This document shows, piece by piece, positions 22,636 through 34,600 of a DNA stretch of 64,000 nucleotides. The stretch lies in the NCBI RefSeq assembly GCF_042242105.1, contig NC_092019.1, forward strand, positions 17,839,328 through 17,903,327, written 5' to 3'. Origin of the DNA: Pempheris klunzingeri (taxonomy: Eukaryota > Chordata > Actinopteri > Acropomatiformes > Pempheridae). The position numbers were made by a program, and so were the translations under genes. The notes beneath the pieces are model-generated. The model was given only the letters and a program-made list of their open reading frames with translations, did no database searches and was not told the origin of the DNA. The first letter of the stretch is position 1. The number at the start of each line of letters is the position of its first letter.

Positions 22636-25600
22636 ATGTCGTGGGATTTTTTTGTTCCTGTGTGCGTGGGTGACCTGGTGAAAACTGGGGGGATCAACCA
22701 GTACGTCGTTCAGGATGTGGTGCCCCCAAAACAGCTGCCCCCCAGTATCAATAGTGAGTAGTAATCCTATACAAGCTCTGGAGCAGTTTCATCTGGACTG
22801 GTGTTTTTGTGTCTTAACTAATGGTTTTGTTTCTCTTTCGCGCAGAAATCAAGGCAGCATTGAGAAGCCAAGGGCCTTTGTGTATATTGGAGCACTTCGA
22901 CACGGGCTACAGCGTGCTAAAGTAAGTACTGATTATATGTGGCTTGGTTTAACTGTTGCTTCTAAGGACCGTATGAGTACAAAACTTCCGTGTTTACTTT
23001 TTAAGGCACTACAACTCAGTGGAGCTGGGCGTGAAAGAGGATACTCTGGAATTACTAGTACAAGGTTAAACCTCTTTATGTTTCTATGTTTAAACCAACA
23101 GCTCCACACGACCTTGATTGTGCTGGTGTGATCACACATTGTCTGGATTTTTTTCCCCTTTCAGTGGTCAGTGGCCTGGCTGCTTCCCTGCCGGCGTTTC
23201 TCATCTCCGCCTCCGTCTCAGCTGCAGAGCGAAAAGAGAAACTTAATGCCGTTAAAATGAGTGTCTACCTGCTCTGCAAACTCACAGAGAACCTTGAGAG
23301 TGACTCCTATAGACAGAGTATTGTCACGGCACCTGGGAAGGTATGGTTATAAGAGACGTGGCTAAGAAATGCTTTTCTAATGGCTATGGCCGTGAATTGT
23401 TCTGTGTTTGGCCATTTTAAATGCCCACTGATGAGATCATGGCAAGTTTTATGATCCAGTCAGACCAAGAGATTGTGGTCTCTAGCCTGTTGTTAGTTGG
23501 GTAATCTTGGTAGTGTGGTGGAGTTTTATTGCACTGCTGTAAGGGCCCATCCACAATAAACTTGTCACCCTCTATACCCTCTGCCCCCCCAAGAGCAATG
23601 GGACGGGACAGGTGTGAGATGTCAAACAATGTGCGGATGTTTGTTTGTCATGGTGTGTGTGTGAATGTATACGTATCAGCTGGCAAGAGAAAACTGTCTC
23701 AATTTAGTTGGTTTGGCACATATGAACTACTCTTTGGTAATCTGAGGGCTTGTTACTTTAAAATCAAATTATATTGAGTTTTGTCTCGAGGCCTAACTAA
23801 TTATATTCATCAGGTTGTGTTTTTCTTGCATAGGGTGGTAAAAAAGGCAAAGCTGGAGAGGGACTGCTGCAGTGGGACTCGGAGAGGGAGAAGGTGTTGC
23901 AGGCCCTTGTCCAGCTCCTCCAGCTGGATATCCGTTCCCTCTGGAGTCTCTCCCTTGTGGAGGAAGAGTTCATCAGGTACTTTGCTTACTGGGCAAATGC
24001 CCAATATCTGGATTCTTTTAATTCTCAACTTCTTTGGAGCCTTTTAGATTACTTCATTTATAGTTTCCATTTTTAACATTTCTTCACAGTCCTAGCCTAT
24101 TTTTGAGCAGAAAGGCTGTGCACTAACTTACAGTCAAAGACTAATGTGGTTTTCGTTCTCATGTCAGTACCAGAAGCTCTTAATACTTTTAGCAAAAGAT
24201 CACATATAACAGACAAACTGTAAAATTTAATATCGGCTTCAACTTTCTTTGCATGCAAGTTTTACCACACTGCAGCATGAACAGGCCTTTAATTTTTTAT
24301 TTTGTCCCTTTCCCTCTCTTAGCTGTGTGACCTGTTGCTGCTATAAACTACTTGAGAACCCAACCATCAGCCACGTCAAGAGCAAACCCACCAGAGATTG
24401 TATAATACACCTATTGGGTGTGATAATCAAGAAGTACAATCACCTCCTAGGTTAGTCTCGCATGCTGAACCTTTGAGCAAGATCTATAGCTGAAGGACCA
24501 TATCAACCCTGTCAGTTTGTAGAACGCCATGTATAAAGAGCAGACAGCAGCATTACAACATCTTCTGTTATTCAGCATGTATTGGTGATTTGGGAATGTA
24601 ATAACATTTTGATTTTAGTGTATGCTCTCTAAACTCTTAACAGGTGTAAGTGTGAAGGTGATCCAGTTGCTGCAGCACTTCGAGCAGTTGCCGTCCGTGT
24701 TTGCACAGGCAGTGTCTGTATGGAGCACAGAATATGGAGTCAGGGGTGTCATAGGAGAAGTAATAAGGTCAGTACACATAAGCAATGCTCTTTTCTAATT
24801 CTGTCTATGGAAATTTGATTCTTTGGCTCCAAATGACCATGCTTAGATAGTCATTCATAACTTGTTTTTCCCTGTTCCCTCAGGGAGATTGGTCAGAAGT
24901 CAAGTGAGGAGCTTGCCAGAGACGGGTCAGGGGTCAAAGCTTTTGCTTCCTTCCTTTCAGAACTCGGCACACAGGTGCCTGAATTGATGATCCCCAACAT
25001 TAGTGTGCTCATCACACACCTGGAAGGAGAGGTACTGCACACATTTACATGTTCATCTTGCTAGCATTGAATTATTCAATAACAGCCCCTAAATGGAAAA
25101 CTTAATGTCCTTAAATCAGTAGCAACATGCCGCGGCATTGATATGGCATAAAAGTTGATAAGTAATTCATATTAAGTGTTACCCCTCTTTGTTACCCCAA
25201 AGGTGGACTGTGTGAGTGAGCAAGCAACAGGCTCCTCATACAGAGAAAAGAGTCCCTATGAGAGCACACAAACTGTTCGATTGATTTGGGAGATTTCCAT
25301 TTCCCCATAAATCACTGGTCTTTGTGCTCCCCAAGACTTTCTGTGTAGGGGTTTATGTAGTTTTGCCAGCCTGGGGAGGACTCAGTTGTTAGGTTCATAA
25401 ATTTCATTGACTGCTGTAAAGGCCCTGTCATGGTCCTGGGTTGACATTGGCTTGTGCAGTAATGTCAACACTTATTAAAAACGATGACACAAAAGACGCA
25501 CAGAAGTAGAAGGGTCCCTTCTTTTATCGTACACAATGTTTTCTGCTTCACCGGGTAACAGACTGTTTTCACACATGGCAGAAACTTCACTGCATCCGAT

Positions 25601-28600
25601 AAAAGTTTATACTCTAAGTGAGAATTTGCTATTACTAAAAAGAAACTCAAAAAGAAACTTGAAGAGCAAAGTAGTGTGTCAGTGCTCTTGCTGAGGAACA
25701 ATTTGTCACTTATTCTTAAGTTTTGCAACAACAATGGCACAGTGCATCACTTCTCATATCGGACTTTGAGTGTTGTCTTAACCAAAATATAATCTACCTT
25801 ACTGTTGCAAGAAACTGGAGGGAAAAACACAAGCTGTGTGATTCTTCAGAGAAATGTCTCACACACACACAGAGCTTAACTTTATTTACATTTAGCCCAG
25901 TGATGAGACCAAGGCGAATACGAGCTTACTGAATGAGAGCTGGGTTCTTCTTGCCTTGACTGGCAGGTAATCTTGGCAGTGCAGAGGAGGATTCCTGCTC
26001 TGCTGTAAGGGCCTGCCTACAGTGACTTGGCTCAACCCAAATTATTTCTCTACAGTCACAGCGGAGTAATTGCTTGGATGAAGCTAACAGTGTGTTGTGT
26101 GTGTGTACGTGTGTAAGAGGCAAGCAGTCAACCCAGCTCTCTTTGTTTTTCAGTTAGCAATGAGTAGCTTCTTTGGTAATCTGAGGGCAGAGTACAGAAA
26201 CTCACCTGGGCACAAAATAATGTGTTCATACTTGATTTGCTCAAGTAGATCCAATGCACATGTGCAAGTTCTGTTATCTTAAGATTTGCCATGAAATGCA
26301 ACAAAACATCCTGTAAATCCTCATTAAACAGTCCATGATTGTTGTAGAAACTAAAATATTTTACTGACACATGAGCAAGTTTAGATGCAGCCTTATTCAT
26401 CATTTTCAATTTCTTTCCCCAGAGTCACACGATGCGTGTTGCTGTGTGTGAAGTGCTGGGAGAGATCCTCGTGCGAGTCCTGTGTGGTGATGGGTTAGAT
26501 GAGTCTGGTAAAGCTGACCGAGACCGCTTCTTTGACACACTGCAGGAACATCTGCATGACACACACTCCCATGTCAGGGCACGTGTGCTGCAAGTCTTTA
26601 CACGCATCGTCAACAGCAAAGTATGTTTTCATTGACTTGTAATTCATCTGTTAATGCATGTCATTAGAGTCGTCCATGGTAGTAATCATGTTTCATGTGC
26701 TCAGGCACTGCCCCTGTGTAGGTACAGCGAGGTGATGGAGCTCACTGTGGGGCGACTGATGGACAAATCTATAAACGTGGTGAAGAGCGCCATCCAGCTG
26801 TTGGCAGCCTTCATCGCACACAACCCCTATAGCTGCAAGGTAACTAAAAGCAACACGATTAAGGCCCAGAATGGCAGACACTTTTCTTCAGATTTTACAG
26901 TCTCACTGGCATATGTTTTTTTTTTTTTCCAGTTGAGCAGTGCAGATCTGAAGAAACCGCTGGAGAAAGAGACTGCTAAACTCAGACAGATGAAAGAGAA
27001 ACTGGAGGGAAAAGCGCCAGGTGAGGATGAACCCAGTCCTCAAGTAAAAATAGAAGCCCCCACCCCACCTTCATGCTCAGTCACATTTTGCCCAGTGATG
27101 AGACCAAGGCGAATACGAGCTTACTGAATGAGAGCTGGGTTCTTCTTGCCTTGACTGGCAGGTAATCTTGGCAGTGCAGAGGAGGATTCCTGCTCTGCTG
27201 TAAGGGCCTGCCTACAGTGACTTGGCTCAACCTGAAATTATTCCTTTTTAAAGTTACAGTGGAATAATCATAGGAATGAAGCTGACAGTGTGTGTGAGTG
27301 CATGAGCGTGCGTGTAAGAGGCAAAAAGTTCACCCAGCTCTCTTTGCTGTTCAGTCAGCCATGAGTTGCATCTTTGGTAATCTGAGGGCCAAGTTCGGGA
27401 ACTCATAAAGTTTCCTCAAAATTCACACATGTAATTTTCAGCCATATCACACTGTTAGTGCTTTGGTCAAAAGTCACCCCATAAAGTTACCAAAAGTGCT
27501 GCAGTTTAGTTTTCAAAAAAGATTCATGCAAAAAAATAAAACTGTTGAATCCGAGTAGAAAAGTTTGAAATCAGTATTGTTCGTTTCATCAGCACATGGT
27601 GTTTCATCATTAGGGTTCAGAGTAGTTCTCTTTTTAAAGAAAGAATGCTGTGGTTACAAAATATGATCAAATGGTGGCACTCCAGAGCACAACATTACAA
27701 TCTTAATGTTTCACCCCATGAACAGTTGTCTTACCGTTCTGTTCCACAGCCAATGGATTTATTTTTTTAATCTCTGTCAGTTCTTCCTATTTCTAATTTC
27801 TTTGTAGCTCTAACCTGAGTCATCCTTGTTGGGTTTGATTTTTTTATTTTTTTTCTCTCGTTTCCCTTTCCCTCCTGGCAGTGGCAGTGATTAAAGCATC
27901 TGAGCTGTGGGCCGCCATGGAGCCTGAGCTGCTTGTCACTGTCAGGACAGAGCTGGAGCCCACAAGTGAAGCAGAGAAGGAGCAGCAGGAGGAAGAGGAG
28001 GGGGACGACAGGGATGTGGAGGAAGAAGACGACAGAGCAACTGCAGTGAAGATTGCTCAGTATCTCCGTGTCAACAAGTACAGGTGATGCTAATCACCAG
28101 TGTTGGCCCGGGTAGAAGATGACTGAAGTGTCACTACCTGAAAGATGTTTTTCTCCAGCACTGTCAATTAGCCAACGATTTCATGTGAGAAATGTCTTTT
28201 GTCCCCCCCCCTGTACAGGAATGCTGTGCGTCTTTGTATAAGAGCCCACAGCTGCTTCCCTGAATCTGAGATGTTTGCTTCTCTGTCCACTCTCACCCCT
28301 GAGACTTTAATGTGCACTCTGGCTCTGATTTTCAAGGGTAAGGCTGCGCTCAGTTCACCCGATGCATTTCTGTCGACACTCATCAAAAGTTCTCTTTCAT
28401 GTGAGTCTTAATGGAAGCGAGATTTAATACATTATCATTCAGTTCTTTTTATTTCCTCTTGATTGGGGAAAAAAATCATTTCACATTATCTTTCAGTCTC
28501 TTTCAGCTGCATTAAAACTGACTGGTCTACTATATTTGCCTTTTTATAAGAGTATGAGCAGAGGATATGCATTAGAGCATAAAACTCTACACTTCTCATT

Positions 28601-31600
28601 CATTATATATTTCATAACACTAGATGACTGACTGTAACACAACCTCCATGCAGCTTTACACTCGCTACAAAAATCACTATCCTTGCATAAATGAAATAAA
28701 CATGTTTTGCAGCAGTTGATGATCATTTAATGGGACACATAAAGCGCCCTTTCATAGTCTAGCATTCGTGTTTACTATGGGTCCAGCAGATGGGTACACC
28801 AATAAATGACAATTACAAAGGCAGTTGCATTGAGTGCAGTTAAGTGTATTGAGTTGTACAGCAACTTCCTGATAATGTCTTAATTTTCATGTGCAGGGTT
28901 CCCTGCCAGCCTAAATCTGAGGTGGCTTCCTAAAATGTTATGGAGTTGAAATCTTAATCGTGAGCCTATTGTATAATGGGGACAAAGCTGCTGAAAAACA
29001 AATGTTGCAAACAACAAGTTTGTCAATTTATCACAAGTTCGTGTTTCCGTGCATTGTGTGCCCTTTAGCAAAATGCACTAATGTGCAAAAGCAAATCGTA
29101 ATTTGATGGCTTATTCCTCAGTATGCTGTTGATGTAAATGTAACTTCTGTGGTTGCCGTTAAACGCACTAAAAGCTGTACAGCGAAGAGAATAGATTTAA
29201 CTTAATTACTGTACAGCTGCGGCAGAAAGTGAGTCTCGAGCTGCGATGGAAAAATGGTTTATTGCTAGAATTTCTGGATGAATGAATTTAAACCAAAATT
29301 ACTTTACATTATGCGGTCCCTGGTTTTTTGCTCAGGCTCTGACGAGGACTCCTCTGAGCTCAGCCAGAACTTGCCACCAACCCCACAGAAAGAGGGAGAA
29401 AAGGAGGGGGAGGATGGGGAGCTGAAGAAGCAGGAGATGTTGGTGCAGTACCTGAGGGACACGGAAACCTTCGCCTTACAAGTGGAGAGAGCAATCTCTG
29501 TCATTAACTCAATGCTGTACTGGAAAACCACTTCAGGTAAAACCAATATTCAAGTTCAATTAAATTTATTTTGTATAGCCCAATATCACAACAGAGTTGT
29601 CTTACAGTGCTTTACAAAGTTTACAAGCATATTCAAATGTGTGCATTTCAATATAGTTTATAAACTTGCTCATCAAAGAAATACAAATATTTTCACATTT
29701 GACCACTTTGGTGTTTAGTGGTCCAGGAGGCTGTGCAGTTTTGTGTGACGGTTTGTGAGTTCAGCGTTGCAAACTCTGTCAGTGGGGTGAGGAAGATGTT
29801 GCCTCTGGTCTGGTCAACTGATGCTGCCATTAAAGATGCTGTCGTTCAGGCCTACAGGCGCCTTTATCTGAACCCTCAGGGAGACACCATCAGGTCTGTA
29901 AAAGTGTCTCACACACATGACACTATGAAGGGCCCTAAATGTAACAAATTGTATAATAACTATAAAACCAGGGTATGTGGCATAATCTGTTTTAGCCATC
30001 TTTTGTTTGTGTACATAATCAGAATGACCGGTAATTGCTGTATTGTAATGTGAGTAAACATAAAAATATTTAGAGAATTTTTTTTTTTCTTTTCTGCCCA
30101 CTGCTGCCATGTCCTTTTTATTAGGATGAAAGCCCAGACTCTTGTGGACAGTCTGTCTGAGCTGATGGTGGATGCATCTCTGGGAACAATCCAGTGTCTT
30201 GAGGAAATAGTGAGTAACTCATATTACTCTGATTATTTATTTTTTAACTTGTCTACTGTATTTTGGATGTAAATACCTTGTTTGAAAAAGCATATGCTCA
30301 ACCATCCAAATGTGTTTCTGGTGGCTTCCTCAGGTGCAGGAATTCTTTGGCAGTGCCAGCAATCTCCAGTCCACTGTAGTGCAGGTCTTGTGGGAGAGGT
30401 TTACTGGCAAACGAGAAACTTCTGGCTTACACAGGCGAGCTGCAGTGTCACTGCTGGGCATGGCTGCACGGTAAGACATGAACCACTTTCAGTATGCTCC
30501 CTGGAAACAAACTTATTAAACAATGCTGAAGAAAAGGGGTTATTGAAGTTCCAAAAATGAGCGGTTTTAATTTTTCGTGCCTTTGACTGGCTTGTAATTT
30601 TGGTATAATTTGCTGCTTTGCTCCCAAGAAGCAGGCCAAGTGACTCAGCCCCACCCGCTCTGTAGAGTGACTTAAGGAGTAGTTGAATAAATGGTCACAG
30701 TGCATGCATGCATTTAATTTCAGTCAGGAAAATATAAAGTTCGGTTAGTTGTAATTAATTTACACCTAGCATTTTGTTAGGTATCTAGATACTGATCAGT
30801 GCAGTTGGCATTTGTTCACTTCCTCACTCTGGCCACATTCTGGTTTGATCTGATTCAGTGCAGCAGAATAGATGGGGTTTCCAACCAAAAGAAATATGTT
30901 AACTTGTAGAATAATTAGACATGATGCTCTACAGCTTGTTTATTTGTTAAAGGCAACATACACAACTGCCTTTTTCAGTATGGATGAGGGAGAGGTATTT
31001 TGACTGGTGCTGAGATGTGTCGCAAATTTCAGAGTCATGGTGTTTCAGCAACACTGAACATCTCTTTTGAAAAAACATGGTAAATTGCATTTACATGTGG
31101 CTGATTGTATCTAAAACCTGATTATATTCCCATTACAAGTTGTGCAGAAAGCTATGGCTGAGTAATGGATTGCTTCCTAAAGTCACAGCATATTACTCTA
31201 TTGGACCTGTGTAAAACGGTTTATTCCTACTCGGTTCTCCTGTGTTTCATGAATTGGACCAGGAACTGTAATGACTATTTAGTAAGCACTTGCTTACATG
31301 TTCAGTCAGGTGGAAGCTGCAGTAGGATGGTTTTTGCATTTCACTGAACACCCTTTACTCAAATGTGAGCTTTTTCAGATACAGCTGCATTTTGATACAG
31401 AAGAAAGTTGAATTTGACCATCAAGTTGCATCTCTTTAAACAAACTTTGTTCCCTGAGTGAACAGGTGTTTAACACAAAAACAATGAAGTTATTTTTCCC
31501 TAAAAGATAAAGTTGACTTGACGTAAGTCTTTCAAAACACTGGAAAATCTCAGATGTACTTCACTGGATAGAGGTACTTCCTTTCACATTTTGGTCCTGT

Positions 31601-34600
31601 CTCAGCTACTTGACATTCAGCAAATCCACTCATTAGTCAGAATACAAGCTCAGCCTCGGCTCCTCTTCATTGTAATCGAAGTCACGACCATATAACTAGG
31701 CTCCTTGCCAGTGCATTTCACTGAATATATATATATATAAATTTTTTTTTTAGTGTTCCCCCTCAATCTACCTCAAAGCCTGCCACTGCTGTAGGGAAGG
31801 GTGAGTGAGTGAGCGAGTAAAGAGAGACTATCTGCAGTCCACCCACACCGCTGCCTCTCTTCATCCAGCCAGCAGCATTCATAACCTATTAAATCTTATG
31901 TGCCTCTCCTAACCCATCCTCCTACACACATTATCTGGGCAGCAGCCTAGCACTGGCAAGGGCCAGCACATAGTGGTTGAGGTGATGGAGGGCAGAGATG
32001 CTATTACTTCACTTTGCATAATCGCATGATCATTTATGTATGTGAATCTAACAGGGCAGAGAGGGAGGTGGTCCTCAGTAATCTGGACACTCTTTGCTCT
32101 GTGGCTTTGGGCGAAAAAGTGACTGAAGACTTTCTTCTGGCCAGAGATGCAGTTATCACAATCTGCAGCATCACTGACCATGTCAGGGTAAGATGAAACT
32201 ATGCTGATCCCTAGCAGGGAAATTTGGTTGGCATCATTGTTTTTGCTGTTGTTTGTAGCACACAGACGCTGCTTATAAGCTTATAAGATGCTTATAAATA
32301 TAGAAAGTAAAAGAAATGATATGTATTAAACTAGATTATGAAAAGAGTTCAAAATAGAAATAATTTCTACTTGAGTCAGTGGTTTAAAAAAATCTTGTCT
32401 ACCATAAAGAGATTTAGCTGTAATGCCTGTTACGCCATGACGCCTATTGCATCATGCTCACGCTTGGTATCTGTCCCTGTTGGCAATATTCAGCATATTT
32501 ATTGGCAAAACGGACGAGGAATCAAACCCTGGTCCTTTCCATTGACTTATCTCGAATTAGCTCTGCATTTTGCTGTTGTATGAAGTGTTATATTTAGTTT
32601 TGTTCATACAAGTATAAATTATTTGTAGTCTTGGGGGGGCCGCCACATGTCTTGTGGTAGGTATGAATCCTGTAAACACTTAAAGGGCCTCAACATGATG
32701 TTAACATCGTGCATAGGGATGTGCATTTCAAGCAAAAATTCTATTAGTCACAGGGAGCTATTCAATGATTATTCGAATAGCTATGGCTGCTTCTAGCTAA
32801 TGTCTGGTCGCAGGAAGATGGGCTGAATGAATGGGACCTAAACAATGAAAAATCAGACTGTTTGTGCCCACATCTTTACACAGACCTGGCTCTATCTCAA
32901 AGCCCCGTATCAATCCACTGCTCCTGACGGTAAAAACTGAGAAAAATAAAAATAAAAAAAATAAAAAGTTTTAATAATAGTTTAGCAAATATTTTAAAAT
33001 TATGGCCCATCCCTAATCGTGCACTGCATTCCCTCCACCAGCAATCAAAAGGTGCTCCATTCAGACTGCCGCAGGACCATCAGCTCTTCACCTGCCTCAC
33101 ACAGGCCATCGCTGAAGGTAAATGCAGACAAACATGCTCTTTTGGGGATTTTTCATTTCAGTTTGTTCTTCGTAGCCTTTACCACTCTGGGTTCCTTCGT
33201 CTGACATGTTTCTGTTGGTACTCGCTCCAGGTGTGGTGATGGAAGACCCTTACTGGCAGAGCTTCATGGAACAGGCTGTCCGTCTCGTCTACTTCCTGGC
33301 TGAATCCCCCGACCAGCTGTGCTCCCGGCTGCTCCAGCGCTGTGCTCGCCTCCTACTAGATCAGATTGCAGAAGGCGGTGAATTCAACAAGGATACTAGC
33401 CAAATGCAAGATGGCTCTCAAGAGTCCAATGAGCAAGGTGAACAAGGTGAGTCCCGTTACGGCTCTGTCTACATTGACACTGAGTAACTGTGCGATCCTT
33501 GATTTGATGTCCATGTGTTTCTCTCCTGCAGTGAACTGTGTGTGTATGGCCCAGCTGTTGGCTTTATGTGGCTGCGTGGCTTTCTGGCAGGTGTCTCACC
33601 TTGAGCGCAGTGTGAGCGCTGAGCTGCGGAGAAGGAGGGGAGAGACTGAAGAGAGGGAGGAGAAGGAAAAGGGCCCATCCAGCAAAGCAAAGGTAGTGAG
33701 ACTGCAGAGGCTTGTGCATAGAACACGTGTACATGCGCGTGCGTCTGTGTGTGGGGGGCATCAGTTCAGAAGGTTTGTCAATGTCCTGCACTGGGGGAAA
33801 AAATGCATTAGAAATATAACTTCTAGTTATTTTGATTACTCAATTGACAGAATATTAACCAACGTAATTGTTGGTTAATTGTTATTAGCTGAATCTCAGG
33901 TTTTAGGCTGTTGGTCAGACAAACATTTTGAATATGTCACCCTGGGACCTTGAAATTGTGATGAGAATTGTTCACTATTTTATGACATCTTTACAGCTAA
34001 AACTATTAATCAGTTATTTAAGAAAATGATCAATCATGAAAATAATCATAAATTGCAACCCCATTTTAGTTTTTACTGGATCTGATTAGGTGACTATATT
34101 TGTTGAGCCTGAATGTCCTTTGCGTGTTTTTTTTAAAGTCCTAATGCAGATATTTCATGTTATGATGATGCCAAAACAACCCCCTGTGGCGAAAATCATT
34201 TTGACAATCAGACAGAGTGTCAGCAGGATGGCTTGAAGAGATTTATTTTAATGGCACAGTCAGATGACTGATGTCTCATAATTGTTCAGCCCATCTGGGA
34301 ACAGGAAGACAAATGTTTCTTTAATTAGCATTAGAAGTTTTTCATTTTTGTAGATTATTTTGTCGCATTTATTGTTAAGTATCGAGAGAGAGAAAGAGGC
34401 AGAGAGTCCCATACAACAAAACTCATAGGCTGTACTCAAACATAGAATATCACTCCCATGTGGTAAAGCCTGCCAAAAAAAGAGGTTTTTAGAGATTGGC
34501 CACACAAAATGCCACATGTGATTTGAAGATAGCCTCCATGAAAGTCTTTTTTTTTTTTTTTTTCCTACTTTTTTTTCCCCCTGCTGATGAAAACATGTCA

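Noticed and set aside
25723-25932. Short open frame ending in MRPRRIRAY, also seen near 27127
   Set aside because: The shared peptide arises from the conserved 5' end of scaRNA copies B and C, not from a protein family.
26654-27127. Open frame running through ncapd2 exons 10-11 and beyond
   Set aside because: It reads through introns; the 3' part is the scaRNA copy C, and the exon junctions keep the condensin frame only when spliced.
33990-34060. AT-rich segment resembling dispersed fish repeats
   Set aside because: Too degenerate to bound or name from sequence alone.
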